Shown: positions 1 through 9,425, numbered from the stretch's first letter. The stretch is 64,000 nucleotides of DNA from Alishewanella longhuensis (GCF_014653435.1 NZ_BNAO01000006.1:711-64710); one strand, 5' to 3'. Notes: generated by a model not told the origin, from the letters alone. Numbers and translations are program-made.

Positions 1-1
1 T

Positions 2-178
2 TTTTTCACCAGGCAAGATTACACCGTGTATCTTGAACGGCTACAGCGCTATGCCCAGCAGCATCAGGTGGCGATCCACGCTTTTGTACTGATGACCAAT
101 CATGTTCATTTACTGGCAACACCTCAGGCAGAAAAGAGTAAGCCATTCAACTTTGGCAGCCATTACCTGCCTATTTAA
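2..178 (+). pseudogene. Truncated REP-associated (IS200-like, Y1/HUH) transposase fragment
   Basis: Frame 2 from the left edge reads as the middle of a Y1 transposase. The stretch AFVLMTNHVHLLATP contains the HVH metal-binding (HUH) motif of IS200/REP-associated tyrosine transposases. The family normally continues for roughly another hundred residues, including the catalytic tyrosine. Here the reading frame leaves the family sequence after about ATPQAEKSK and stops at 176-178, so the tyrosine is missing. The 5' end lies outside the window. It is probably a non-functional remnant. The 181-325 stretch behind it shows no gene. Confidence 0.75.
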
Positions 179-325
179 GTTTGGGTAACACGGCAGATGA
201 ACGGGTCCCGCACCAACAGCGATAGCTTACAATTCGAATTTAGCACTGTTGTGGGTAGGGTCTATTAAATTACGGTCACAGCATAACGTTTAAAAAGTAC
301 TCAACAGAATTCTTGAATTTTAAAA

Positions 326-2053
326 ATGCGTAATTTCCTGCACCGCCGCAAATTTTATGTAGTATTATTAGCCTATATGGACGATAAAAAATCACATCTC
401 ATCAAAGGGTCCAGCATTGTCCAGATGTTTGATCCACTCTCTGCTGACTGGAATCAATTTCCGCCACAAGGCGACGCTTTTTCTAAAGAAACCGCCTTTT
501 TTAATAACGCTGATTTACATAGCCTAAATGCCATTTTCAATAGTTTCCTGCAAGTGATGGGGGTGGCGATAGCCCTAATCGATCTTAAAGGCAAAGTGAT
601 TGCTTCGTCTAAATGGCAGCGCGCCTGTATCAGCTTCCACCGCGAAGCAGAAATTACGCAGCAACGCTGCTATGAAAGTGATTTACAGCTTTCACAACAT
701 ATGTTGGAAGGCAAAAACTATGCTATTTATCGCTGCAAAAATGGTTTAACCGATTGCGCCACGCCATTGATAGTCGACGGTGAACATATTGCGAACTTGT
801 TTATTGGCCAGTTTTTATTAGACCACCCCGATGAGGCGTTCTTTGTAGCACAAGCTCAGCAGGCGGGTTTTACGCAGACTGAATATATGGCCGCAATTGC
901 CGAACTGCCAATTATAAAAGAAGCGGCACTCCCCGCTTTGTTAGAATTAGTCAACGCCCTCGCACAGCAAATTGCCAGCTTATGTAAAGCTAACACTAAG
1001 AATCAGCTGATTATTAGTAGTGTGGAGCAACAAGTACACGAACGCACTCGGGAGCTGCAGCAACAGAACAATATTTTGAGCATGATTAGCCGCGATGAAC
1101 CGCTAACGGATATATTGCACGCCTTAGTAAGACTACTAGAAGCAGAGCATCCCGACGTGTATTGCTCAATCTTGTTATTAAATACGGCCACACAAACTCT
1201 GCATACCGGTGCCGCACCTTCGCTACCTGAGGCTTATAATCAAGCACTAGACGGTGTGCCAATAGGGCCGACTATCGGCTCTTGTGGTGCTGCCGCTTTT
1301 ACCGGCAAGGTGTGTTATGCCGAAGATATTTTCACACATCCCAATTGGCAGGCGTATCTTGAGTTAGCCAAGTTGGCTGGGGTAAGGGCCTGTTGGTCAC
1401 AACCAATTATCAACTCGAAAGGTGAGGTTTTAGGCACCTTTGCACTTTATCATTGCCAGGCGACCATCCCTACGACGACCTTGTTAGCAAAAATTGATGC
1501 TTATAGTCACTTAGCCGAGGTGGCTATAAGCCGTCATCTCTCAACAAAAACTATTCGTCATTTGGCGCTATACGATGGCTTAACCGATTTACCTAATCGT
1601 ACTTATTTATACGAGCGCCTTGAGTATGCTATGGCTCAGAGTACACGCAATCAGCAGTATTGCGCCTTACTGTTTATTGACCTCAATAACTTTAAACTGG
1701 TCAACGACTGCTATGGCCACTCAGTAGGAGATGCTTTACTGATTGAAGCTGCAAAACGGCTGCTAATACAGGTGCGTAAAACAGATACTGTTGCGCGTTT
1801 TGGTGGCGACGAATTTATTGTCTTGCTAACCGAGCTGAGCAATGAGCTTGCTTTAGCTGAGCAACAAGCTCAGCTTATTACAGCGAAGCTCAAAGTAGAG
1901 TTGCGGCAACCCTATCAACTTAATACGGCTACTCTGATTGATTACTGCAGCGCCAGTATTGGTATGGTGGTATTTCAAGGTAATCAGCTAACTACAGACG
2001 AGCTACTACAGGCTGCAGACACCTCGATGTATTCCGAAAAAAATTTACGGTAA
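326..2053 (+). CDS. PocR-GAF-GGDEF diguanylate cyclase
   Basis: Predicted cytosolic enzyme making cyclic di-GMP from two GTP. Residues about 70-220 match the PocR sensory domain, with its spaced cysteines (C101, C115, C137, C144), the YRCKNGL stretch and the GQF segment. Residues 232-260 look like a coiled coil, 265-405 like a GAF domain, and 412-572 are the GGDEF domain. The active-site GGDEF is at 493-497 and an RxxD inhibitory site at 484-487, so product feedback is likely. There is no signal peptide or membrane segment. The protein ends directly after the last GGDEF helix (TSMYSEKNLR). A second in-frame ATG at 377 is an alternative start. PocR domains bind small metabolites; the ligand here is unknown. 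Confidence 0.85.
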   Translation: MRNFLHRRKFYVVLLAYMDDKKSHLIKGSSIVQMFDPLSADWNQFPPQGDAFSKETAFFNNADLHSLNAIFNSFLQVMGVAIALIDLKGKVIASSKWQRACISFHREAEITQQRCYESDLQLSQHMLEGKNYAIYRCKNGLTDCATPLIVDGEHIANLFIGQFLLDHPDEAFFVAQAQQAGFTQTEYMAAIAELPIIKEAALPALLELVNALAQQIASLCKANTKNQLIISSVEQQVHERTRELQQQNNILSMISRDEPLTDILHALVRLLEAEHPDVYCSILLLNTATQTLHTGAAPSLPEAYNQALDGVPIGPTIGSCGAAAFTGKVCYAEDIFTHPNWQAYLELAKLAGVRACWSQPIINSKGEVLGTFALYHCQATIPTTTLLAKIDAYSHLAEVAISRHLSTKTIRHLALYDGLTDLPNRTYLYERLEYAMAQSTRNQQYCALLFIDLNNFKLVNDCYGHSVGDALLIEAAKRLLIQVRKTDTVARFGGDEFIVLLTELSNELALAEQQAQLITAKLKVELRQPYQLNTATLIDYCSASIGMVVFQGNQLTTDELLQAADTSMYSEKNLR

Positions 2054-2148
2054 CAGTAAAGATTGGCTAAACCATATTAAAGTTGGCCAACACTTTGCTG
2101 TATGGTCATAAATCTTACGGATAACACGACATTCGAATGTGGCAGTTT

Positions 2149-3072
2149 TTATGCCCAAAGAATACTTAAAATAATTAACCCCACTAACGCACTGACAGCC
2201 AGTAAGTTGTAGCACGAACTGGTTAGCCAAAACTTCAGTAGTGTTTTCCCCCAACGCTGCTGGTAATAATATTTTTGGCACAGTAATAGATAAAGTGGCA
2301 TCCAGCACAACACCAGCATAGCGAACCACTCTATGAGTGTCACGGCCCACGGTATAGTCACTGCCCCCGCCAGAGTTGATAACCCAACAAACAATACCGA
2401 TATTTGCAAAATAAAACTATGGCTATGTAAGGCCACAATTAAATGCTCGGTATAGAAGCGATTCGAGCGAATATAGAACAGCTTTAGCAGTAAGGCGAAC
2501 AGCGGCAGTAACAAAAACATCATTTGGGGGGCTAAGCTAAAAAATTTATTTATGGCTAACTTCGGGTTGGCCGCAAGCTCAGTGAGTTTTTGCTGAAACT
2601 GTTGGTTTAACTCAGCAGACAATAGCGGTATTGCGGTTCCTGTTTCAGCCACGCTGGCTGGCTTTGTTATGCCCTCGGCGGCCAGGTTGGCAGCGACCTC
2701 ACCGGTAATGGCCTGGCGCAGCGCTATACTCTCGGCAGTGGGCACCTCTACGGTGGTTTCGGGTAATAGTTTGGCAAATAATAAAAAGGCAATAATAGAA
2801 GTAAACAAATATAATCGCAGCGGAGGGACATAGGGCGCACGATGGCCTTTAACATAGCGCAAACTTAAATAACCTGGCCAGAACCAAAGCGGCAACAAGG
2901 TACGCCACAGCCGGCCGTCCCAATTGCTAAATTCACCCAAAAACTCAGTAACTACCCCTGTGACATTACGGATGTAGGTTTTTTTCTCCTGGCCACATTG
3001 ATGACAAAAATCACCCTGTAAGCGTGTATAACAATTATCGCAAAAGCGAACAAGGGGGGCTTGCGCTTCCAT
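2149..3072 (-). CDS. DUF3667-type zinc-ribbon membrane protein
   Basis: A protein of about 307 residues of unknown function. From the ATG at 3072 it starts MEAQAPLVRFCDNC. It has an N-terminal zinc ribbon of two Cys-x2-Cys pairs (CDNC and CHQC) followed by GQEKK, then several hydrophobic segments (near the SIIAFLLFAKLL stretch and three more towards the C terminus). This arrangement matches DUF3667 inner-membrane proteins. The longer frame upstream would have to begin at a TTG and is less likely. It is divergent from the esterase gene and convergent with the diguanylate cyclase, so it seems to be a single-gene unit. Confidence 0.75.
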   Translation of the reverse strand: MEAQAPLVRFCDNCYTRLQGDFCHQCGQEKKTYIRNVTGVVTEFLGEFSNWDGRLWRTLLPLWFWPGYLSLRYVKGHRAPYVPPLRLYLFTSIIAFLLFAKLLPETTVEVPTAESIALRQAITGEVAANLAAEGITKPASVAETGTAIPLLSAELNQQFQQKLTELAANPKLAINKFFSLAPQMMFLLLPLFALLLKLFYIRSNRFYTEHLIVALHSHSFILQISVLFVGLSTLAGAVTIPWAVTLIEWFAMLVLCWMPLYLLLCQKYYYQQRWGKTLLKFWLTSSCYNLLAVSALVGLIILSILWA

Positions 3073-3217
3073 TGCAGCGAGTTCCAAAATAATTACCAAA
3101 AGTAAGCATTAATTGTTACTGTGAATAACAATAAACTCAATACTGAACTGGCAATATATTGCTGCTTTAGAGAAAAATATATTTAACGTTTTTGTTTATA
3201 TTTTATTATTAGAAATA

Positions 3218-4108
3218 ATGACGAGACTGCCGCCCACGATGTTTAACAAAATTTTTGTTCTTGCCAAGCGGGTTAAGGCACCTTATGTTTTTAACCCGCT
3301 ATTTTTGCTTGTTGTTTTGCTGCTGGCTAGCAGTAACATTGCAGTAGCTTATCAGCTTGAGATCAAGCAAATCCCTGCCAGCCAGATGGCGCAAAGTTAC
3401 CCTGCTACCATTGTTTTGCCCAATCGCTATCAGCAAACCAGTGGGCGCTTTCCGGTGTTATATTTACTGCATGGTTATGGTGGGGATCATCAAAATTGGT
3501 CCACTGAAACCACCATTCCCAGCTTAGCCGATCAGTACAATATTATTATAGTGATGCCCGATGGAGCTATCGATAAGTGGTATACCGATAGCCCGGTAAA
3601 TCCACAATGGCGCTACGCTAGCTACCTAGCGCAAGATGTGGTGGCTTATGTAGATAAACATTATCGTACTATTGCATCGGCAGCAGGCAGAGGTATTAGC
3701 GGCCTGAGTATGGGCGGCTATGGAGCTTTGCATATTGGCATACAGCATCCTGAGCTATTTGGTGCCTTGGCCAGCACAAGCGGCGGTGTTGATCCCCGGC
3801 CTTTTGCCGGGCGCTGGAATTTAAATGCCGTGCTTGGGGAACCAACAGCCAACAGTAATAATTGGCAAGATGCCGCTATTATTAGTCATATTGCTAAACT
3901 TAAAACCCAATCTCAGGCGCTATATCTAGATTGCGGCAACGAAGATTTTTTTATTGAAGTAAACCGGCAACTGCATCAGGCATTACGCGAGCAGGCTATT
4001 CCCCATTATTATGCTGAGTGGCCAGGCAGCCACAACTGGCATTACTGGCGCAGCAGTATTGAATATCAACTGGTATTTTTTAGCCAGTTTTTTGCAAAGA
4101 GCCGATAG
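3218..4108 (+). CDS. Secreted esterase, alpha/beta-hydrolase (esterase D / PF00756 type)
   Basis: A predicted carboxylesterase of 296 residues. A hydrophobic export segment spans about residues 24-44, ending near SSNIAVA. The alpha/beta-hydrolase landmarks are visible: oxyanion loop LLHGYGGDHQNW, nucleophile elbow GLSMGGYGAL, acid CGNEDFF and a C-terminal histidine in GSHNWHYW. Relatives include S-formylglutathione hydrolase, feruloyl esterases and tributyrin esterases. The export signal argues against the cytosolic formaldehyde role. The substrate cannot be read from sequence. An ATG at 3239 would shorten the N terminus by seven residues. The 118-bp AT-rich gap upstream must hold divergent promoters. 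Confidence 0.8.
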   Translation: MTRLPPTMFNKIFVLAKRVKAPYVFNPLFLLVVLLLASSNIAVAYQLEIKQIPASQMAQSYPATIVLPNRYQQTSGRFPVLYLLHGYGGDHQNWSTETTIPSLADQYNIIIVMPDGAIDKWYTDSPVNPQWRYASYLAQDVVAYVDKHYRTIASAAGRGISGLSMGGYGALHIGIQHPELFGALASTSGGVDPRPFAGRWNLNAVLGEPTANSNNWQDAAIISHIAKLKTQSQALYLDCGNEDFFIEVNRQLHQALREQAIPHYYAEWPGSHNWHYWRSSIEYQLVFFSQFFAKSR

Positions 4109-4112
4109 ATCA

Positions 4113-4158
4113 CCATATAGTTTAATCACCTGACACCGGCGCTTTTTAAACTATATGG
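4113..4158. repeat. 12-bp perfect inverted repeat behind the esterase gene
   Basis: CCATATAGTTTA (4113-4124) is matched exactly by TAAACTATATGG (4147-4158) across a 22-nt loop. It begins five bases after the esterase stop codon. It could be an unusual AT-rich terminator or a protein-binding palindrome. There is no T-run after the right arm, which weakens the terminator reading. Confidence 0.6.
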
Positions 4159-4277
4159 GGCTCTGGCGGTATCGCTGCGCTAGATATCAGGGGCTCTATC
4201 TCAATGTTGCGTGCTACTTGCTTATTATGTTTGTCAACGCACAGAGCGCTAGCTGTGAATAGCGGATGATAAAAGCT

Positions 4278-4303
4278 GGCTGCATTTACGCAGCCTGCAG
4301 GAG
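4278..4303 (+). promoter_or_regulatory. Hairpin adjoining the ribosome binding site of the BON lipoprotein gene
   Basis: GGCTGC-atttac-GCAGCC (4278-4295) forms a 6-bp GC-rich stem. It ends four bases before AGGAG (4299-4303), which lies six bases ahead of the ATG at 4310. The stem leaves the ribosome binding site exposed and may stabilise the 5' end of the message. Confidence 0.45.
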
Positions 4304-4309
4304 CAAATA

Positions 4310-4672
4310 ATGCAAACAACAACGCTAACATTAATTAGCATTGGCATAGTGCTAACAGGTTGCCTGGTGCTCAGTGGTTGCAAACCAGGCCCTAACACGC
4401 AACCTGGGCCACTGGCTTTAACAGTAACTACCGAAGACGGCAGTGGAGATGATGCAAATATCACTACAGCGGTGCACACTAAAATGCTGGCAGATCCTAA
4501 ATTAAAACATCTGACCATTGATGTTGAAACCCGCAAAGGCGATGTAAAATTGTCTGGTGAAGTCGCAACAGAAGCGCAACGAGTTTATGTAGAGCTTATT
4601 GTAGCAGCTGTATCTGGGGTGCATGCGGTGAATAACCAACTAACAGTGAATAACCAGCTGGCAGTAAATTAA
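4310..4672 (+). CDS. BON-domain lipoprotein
   Basis: A 120-residue predicted lipoprotein. The signal peptide ends in the lipobox LSGC, with the acylated cysteine near residue 24. There is no Asp at +2, so outer-membrane sorting is likely. Residues about 45-117 form one BON domain, including the typical AVHTKMLADP start and the GDVKLSGEV strand-turn. BON proteins (OsmY, DolP) bind phospholipid and help maintain the envelope; most carry two domains, this one a single copy. It has a good ribosome binding site and no obvious operon partner. Role in envelope stress is inferred only from the family. Confidence 0.8.
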   Translation: MQTTTLTLISIGIVLTGCLVLSGCKPGPNTQPGPLALTVTTEDGSGDDANITTAVHTKMLADPKLKHLTIDVETRKGDVKLSGEVATEAQRVYVELIVAAVSGVHAVNNQLTVNNQLAVN

Positions 4673-4712
4673 TCGCAGGTAAACAACACGCCAAACTCCA
4701 AAGTGCGACTAT

Positions 4713-4730
4713 GACGCCCGTCAGGGCGTC
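4713..4730. other. Short GC-rich hairpin in the 4673-4874 gap
   Basis: GACGCCC-gtca-GGGCGTC is a perfect 7-bp stem between the convergent BON lipoprotein and chemotaxis receptor genes. No T-run follows on either strand, so a Rho-independent terminator is not assured. It may be a degraded repeat. Nothing else was recognised in this gap. Confidence 0.4.
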
Positions 4731-4874
4731 TAGGGTGTCTGCTAAAGGGCGCGGACTAAGCTCATGTCTTTAGCCAGCTTTTTGCTAAGGGTAACGAACT
4801 CACTTATCGCGAAAATAACCAGGGCTGTTGACGTTTGCCGCTTAGTAGCTATTTAACGAAGGTGACAGCTTAAA

Positions 4875-6452
4875 TTACGCCACTTTAAAACGTGCAGCCA
4901 ATTGTTGTAATTCATTTCCTAAGACACTTAAATCAGAACTGGCTGCGGCAGTTTGCTCACTGGCTGTTGCTGATTGCTCCGCCACATCGCGTATATTAAA
5001 GATACTGCGATTAATTTGTTCCGCCACTGTACTTTGCTGCAGTGCCGCAGCCGCTATTTGATGATTCATTTGCTGAATATTAACAACGGCTTCATTAATC
5101 ACTTTAATCGCTGATCCCACGTTGTCGGCTTTATCAAGTGTACTTTCTACTAAGGTAGCGCTTTTTTGCATATTAGTGACCGAAGCTTCTGCTTTTTGCT
5201 GCAAACTGCCAATAAGCTGCTCAATTTTGCCGGTAGACTCTTGGGTACGAAATGCCAAAGCTCGCACCTCATCGGCAACTACCGAAAAACCGCGCCCAGC
5301 ATCACCAGCGCGTGCGGCTTCTATTGCGGCATTCAGGGCTAACAAATTTGTTTGGTCAGCAATACTCTTTATAACATCGAGCACTTCGCCAATATTGCTG
5401 CTTTGTTGGCTCAACTCATTAATAGCCTGCGCTGAAACAGCCACTTCATGCGCCAAAGTCTTAATTTGTAATACGGTTTGCTGTACTACCTGCTCCCCCG
5501 CCACCGCCTGCTCGGCAGATTGATTGGCAGCATCCGATGCTTCTTCTGCACTTTTCGCTACGTCCTGCACTGTAGCGGCCATCTCGTTCATGGCCGTTGC
5601 CACCTGCTCAGTTTCTTCCTTTTGTTGCCGAACACCGGCAGAGTTTTGTTCAGAAATAGCCGCCATCTCTTCTGTAGCAGAGGCAAGCTGAGCAATGCCT
5701 AAAGTGAGGCTTTGTAATACATCGCGTAAACTTAAGGTCATTTGCTGCATAGCGCGCATTAGCTGCCCTGGTTCGTCCTGCCGAGTAGTGGGTAAATTGT
5801 TTGTCAGATCGCCAGCCGCAATTTTTTCGGCTACACCAATAACATGATGCAAGGGTGTTACCACCATAGAAGTAATGATTAACGCTGCACCTAAGCCAAT
5901 AAACAAGGCGATGATGGCTGCTAAAGTGATTACCCGCTCGATGCGGGTTGTTTCTTGTTCCAACCTAGCAAGTTGGAGGGCTACCGACTCCGTAGCGGCC
6001 TGATCGGCGGCTCTGGCAGCAACGGTCATTAGCGCCTCGATGCGTAGCGCTTCGTCCGAACCTAAAGTTGCCGACCCAAGCTGTGCTAAGTGTTGTTGGT
6101 ATACAGTAAGATGTTGCAGCATTTGCTGCATAAAGGCCTTAGCCTCTTCGGTAGTCATCTGTGTCAAGCTTTGTTGCCCAAGGGTATAGGCGTTGGCTGC
6201 CAGTTCTAACGCTTGCTGGTAGTAGTGTCGCTCATTACGCAGCATATAGTTTTTTTCTTGTTGGCGCGCTTCGCTAATCAGTAAATTAGCTTCGCTTACA
6301 TCAGTCACCAGCTTAAATCTCGCCGTTTGGCTTTCTAAACCGTTATAACTTAACACTGAGATCATGACTAGAATTAATAATACTAAGCTAAAGCCAGATA
6401 AAAGCTTTTTGCGTACGCTGAGATTCTGTGTGCGTTGTAATAAAGAAGCCAT
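4875..6452 (-). CDS. Methyl-accepting chemotaxis protein
   Basis: A transmembrane chemoreceptor of about 525 residues. It has TM1 at about 21-37, a helical periplasmic sensor at about 40-175 (four-helix-bundle-like, rich in Gln and Ala), TM2 at about 177-198, a HAMP domain at 200-255, and a cytoplasmic signalling domain. The hairpin tip DQTNLLALNAAIEAARAGD spans about 368-386. The signal acts through CheA/CheW, which are not in this window. The ATG at 6452 is preferred over the GTG at 6458 because an AAGGG lies five bases ahead of it. The ligand is unknown. The receptor has no CheB/R-binding pentapeptide at its C terminus (ends RFKVA). Confidence 0.9.
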   Translation of the reverse strand: MASLLQRTQNLSVRKKLLSGFSLVLLILVMISVLSYNGLESQTARFKLVTDVSEANLLISEARQQEKNYMLRNERHYYQQALELAANAYTLGQQSLTQMTTEEAKAFMQQMLQHLTVYQQHLAQLGSATLGSDEALRIEALMTVAARAADQAATESVALQLARLEQETTRIERVITLAAIIALFIGLGAALIITSMVVTPLHHVIGVAEKIAAGDLTNNLPTTRQDEPGQLMRAMQQMTLSLRDVLQSLTLGIAQLASATEEMAAISEQNSAGVRQQKEETEQVATAMNEMAATVQDVAKSAEEASDAANQSAEQAVAGEQVVQQTVLQIKTLAHEVAVSAQAINELSQQSSNIGEVLDVIKSIADQTNLLALNAAIEAARAGDAGRGFSVVADEVRALAFRTQESTGKIEQLIGSLQQKAEASVTNMQKSATLVESTLDKADNVGSAIKVINEAVVNIQQMNHQIAAAALQQSTVAEQINRSIFNIRDVAEQSATASEQTAAASSDLSVLGNELQQLAARFKVA

Positions 6453-6622
6453 AGCCACCCTTTAATTTATTGATTTAAATAAAATTTCAAAGGCTTCTTT
6501 AGAAAGAAGCTCGTTTTTAGTTTAGAAGTAAATTCGAATATCGCAAGCGGCATTGTGAGTTAGTTTCCGTGAAATTCTTTGTTTAGTTATTAGCCACTAT
6601 TGACGATTCACTCTTTTACAGG

Positions 6623-6638
6623 TAAAACGTTTAAGATG
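6623..6638. promoter_or_regulatory. Candidate LacI-family operator upstream of the sucrose receptor gene
   Basis: TAAAACGTTTAAGATG has the AAACGTTT core typical of LacI-family operators. It is repeated, in the other orientation, in the 20-bp near-palindrome ahead of the MFS gene at 10574. It lies 235 bp upstream of the TonB-dependent receptor start within the 420-bp gap 6453-6872. No other feature was recognised in that AT-rich gap. Repression by the neighbouring LacI protein is inferred from the shared site. Confidence 0.55.
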
Positions 6639-6872
6639 GTAGGGCGATCCATTGATAATAGGACGCATATCAGTTGTAGAGGTTAACCAAAATCGGCAAC
6701 ACTTGAATAAAAAGCGATAAATAGCAGTAAAACCTGCTGTAACTGCCTATTTTAAGCGTTAAGAACACTATTATTATAAAAGCAAACAGGTGTGTACTTT
6801 ACTTCTTAATCTGAATCGTTTTAGTTGCTGCTATAAAAACAACACTTTAAAGATCGACAAGGGAGACAACAA

Positions 6873-9299
6873 ATGAAAAAAACACCATTCAGCCGTTCGT
6901 ACTTAGCACTGGCTATTGGCTTAGCCTTTAGCGCTAATGTGTTACATGCTCAGCAAAATAATACCGAAGCAGATGCGGCTAATACCGAACAACCTGAAGC
7001 CACAACAGGCCTTGGTTTTGAGCGAATCCTGGTTACCGGCGCAGTGTCACGTAATCAAACCGTTATGCAGTCCAGTGTGTCGGTTAGTACCCTAACTTTT
7101 GATGATATTGATGCCAGCGCGCCCAGAAGCACCGCTGAAATATTTCGTATGCTGCCCGGTGTTCGGAGTGAATCAACCGGCGGCGAGGGTAACGCCAATA
7201 TAGCCGTGCGGGGCTTACCGGTGGCGGCAGGCGGTGCTAAGTTTCTAACTTTGCAAGAAGATGGTTTGCCCGTATTACAGTTTGGCGATATCGCCTTTGG
7301 TAATGCCGATATTTTTGTACGGGCAGACGCCACCCTTTCGCGGCTGGATGTGATTCGTGGCGGCTCTGCCAGTACACTAGCCAGCAACTCGCCTGGTGGT
7401 GTCATTAATTTTATCAGTAAAACAGGTGTAGAAAACGCTGGTAGCATCGCGCTTACAACAGGTTTAAATTATGATCAGTTCCGCACTGATTTTGAATACG
7501 GTGGTGATATTAACGCAGATACCCGCTTTCATTTCGGGGGCTTTATCCGCCAGGGTGAAGGCATTCGTGATCCTGGCTATCAGGGTGAGCGCGGTTATCA
7601 GTTAAAAGCCAATATTACTAAAGAGTTTGATACTGGCTACGTGCGTATTTATGGTAAGCATTTAAACGATCGGGTTGCCAGCTATATGCCAATGCCTATG
7701 TTTGCCGACGGCAGTTCTGTACCGGGCTATGACTCTCAGAAAGACACCTTACAGTCGGTATATTTAAGCCAAACTGTGCGCTTAAACGGTGAGAATCAGA
7801 TCTCACGTGGCGATTTACGTAATGGTATGAACCCGGAAGTAAACAGTTTTGGTGTTGAAGCCTTGTTTGATCTGGATGACAATTGGTCTATCGATAATCG
7901 TTTCCGGATTAGCAGCGTCAGCGGCAATTTTATTACCTTATTTCCAGCCGAAGTCGATAGCAGCCAAAGTATTGCGAACAGTATTGCCGGCGACGGAGCC
8001 ATTGTAAGGTATGCCGTTGGGCCACAAGCAGGCGAGCTATATAACGCGAATGCTATGCGGGTACATACCTTTGATGTGGAAATTAATGATTTTGGCTCTA
8101 TCGTCAATGATTTGAAGCTTAGCCGCAGTTTTGGTGATGTAAACGTTAGCTTAGGTTACTACCTGGCTGACCAATCCATCAATATGTCATGGTTGTGGAA
8201 TTCATATTTTATGGCTTTAAAAGGCGATAATGCTGAATTGCTGGATGTGTATGCCGCGAATGGTGCCGCTTACTCTGAACAGGGATTATTAGCTTATGGG
8301 GTGCCGTTTTGGGGCAACTGCTGTCAACGCAATTACAACACCGATTACAGCATTAAAGCCCCGTATGCGTCGGCAAGTTGGGGGCTGGGTGATTGGTCGT
8401 TAGAGGCCAGCGTGCGCCGCGACATCGGCAAAGCCCGCGGCAGTTATGCCGGCGCTGTGCAAAGCAGCCGGGATATGAATGGTGATGGCATTATTAGCCT
8501 GGTAGAACAAAGCGTGTCAGGGATTGATTTGGGCAATCCACAATTAGTGAATTATGACTGGGGTTATAATTCATACTCTGTGGGTGCAAACTATCAATAT
8601 AGCCGTGATTGGGCTATGTTTGGTCGGGTAAGTAAGGGCGGCAGAGCTAATGCAGATCGCTTATTGTTTGGTAAGGTTAATGCCGATGGCTCAGTGGCGA
8701 AGGAAGACGCCATTGATCAAGTGAAACAGTATGAACTGGGTAGCAAAAGCCGTCATGGCAATTTGAACCTGTTTGCCACCCTCTTCTTTGCCGAAACCGA
8801 TGAGCAAAACTTTGAAGCGACTACCCAGCAGTTCTTTGACCGCGTTTACAAAGCAAAGGGGATCGAGCTGGAAAGTAGCTACCGTATTGGCGACTTTGAC
8901 TTACGCGGCTCAGTAACCTGGACCGATGCAGAAATCAGTAAAGATGCCCTGAACCCTGACGTAGTTGGCAACAAGCCGCGCCGCCAAGCTGACTTTATTT
9001 ACAACTTGTTAGCTCGTTACACCATGGACAATGCCCAAGTGGGCGTTAGCTTGGTTGGCACCAGTGCCTCTTACGCACAGGATAATAATGATCTGAAGTT
9101 TAGTGGCTATACCCAGGTAAATGTCTTTGCTAATTACGAGCTGGCGCAGAACTTAACGGTGTCGGTCAATATCAATAACCTGTTTGATACCATTGGTATT
9201 ACCGAAGCAGAACAAGGTAGTGTGCCAGCAAATGGTATTATTACCGCCAGAACGATCAATGGCCGCACAGCATCTCTTGGATTACGTTATCAGTTCTAA
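6873..9299 (+). CDS. TonB-dependent receptor, probable sucrose uptake
   Basis: An 808-residue outer-membrane receptor. The signal peptide covers residues 1-26 (ending VLHAQ) and the TonB-box-like segment ILVTG is near residue 50. The plug domain follows (FRMLPGVRSE; RGGSASTLASNSPGG), then a 22-strand-type barrel ending in the aromatic residue of LGLRYQF. A GGGAG ribosome binding site type (GGGAGA) precedes the ATG. Its neighbours (LacI repressor, MFS permease, amylosucrase, fructokinase) match the content of the Xanthomonas sux and Shewanella scr loci, so sucrose or a sucrose-containing oligosaccharide is the inferred cargo. An EF-hand-like DMNGDGIISLVE loop at about residues 534-545 may bind calcium. 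Confidence 0.85.
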   Translation: MKKTPFSRSYLALAIGLAFSANVLHAQQNNTEADAANTEQPEATTGLGFERILVTGAVSRNQTVMQSSVSVSTLTFDDIDASAPRSTAEIFRMLPGVRSESTGGEGNANIAVRGLPVAAGGAKFLTLQEDGLPVLQFGDIAFGNADIFVRADATLSRLDVIRGGSASTLASNSPGGVINFISKTGVENAGSIALTTGLNYDQFRTDFEYGGDINADTRFHFGGFIRQGEGIRDPGYQGERGYQLKANITKEFDTGYVRIYGKHLNDRVASYMPMPMFADGSSVPGYDSQKDTLQSVYLSQTVRLNGENQISRGDLRNGMNPEVNSFGVEALFDLDDNWSIDNRFRISSVSGNFITLFPAEVDSSQSIANSIAGDGAIVRYAVGPQAGELYNANAMRVHTFDVEINDFGSIVNDLKLSRSFGDVNVSLGYYLADQSINMSWLWNSYFMALKGDNAELLDVYAANGAAYSEQGLLAYGVPFWGNCCQRNYNTDYSIKAPYASASWGLGDWSLEASVRRDIGKARGSYAGAVQSSRDMNGDGIISLVEQSVSGIDLGNPQLVNYDWGYNSYSVGANYQYSRDWAMFGRVSKGGRANADRLLFGKVNADGSVAKEDAIDQVKQYELGSKSRHGNLNLFATLFFAETDEQNFEATTQQFFDRVYKAKGIELESSYRIGDFDLRGSVTWTDAEISKDALNPDVVGNKPRRQADFIYNLLARYTMDNAQVGVSLVGTSASYAQDNNDLKFSGYTQVNVFANYELAQNLTVSVNINNLFDTIGITEAEQGSVPANGIITARTINGRTASLGLRYQF

Positions 9300-9344
9300 G
9301 GCACTGCACCGCTTTTCCAACTGGTATTGTTGAGCAAGATATGC

Positions 9345-9378
9345 AAAGCTGCAAGTTTACTTGCAGCTTTTTCGTTTT
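9345..9378 (+). terminator. Rho-independent terminator of the receptor gene
   Basis: AAAGCTGCAAG-ttta-CTTGCAGCTTT is an 11-bp perfect stem followed by TTCGTTTT. It lies about 45 bp after the receptor stop and ahead of the LacI gene, so the two genes are probably transcribed separately. Confidence 0.8.
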
Positions 9379-9425
9379 AGTACAAAATAAGTCGGCGCCG
9401 TTTAGGTATTAAGGATAGTTAAGTT

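Noticed and set aside
4713-4730. GACGCCC/GGGCGTC hairpin as a terminator
   Set aside because: No T-run on either strand; kept only as an unassigned hairpin.
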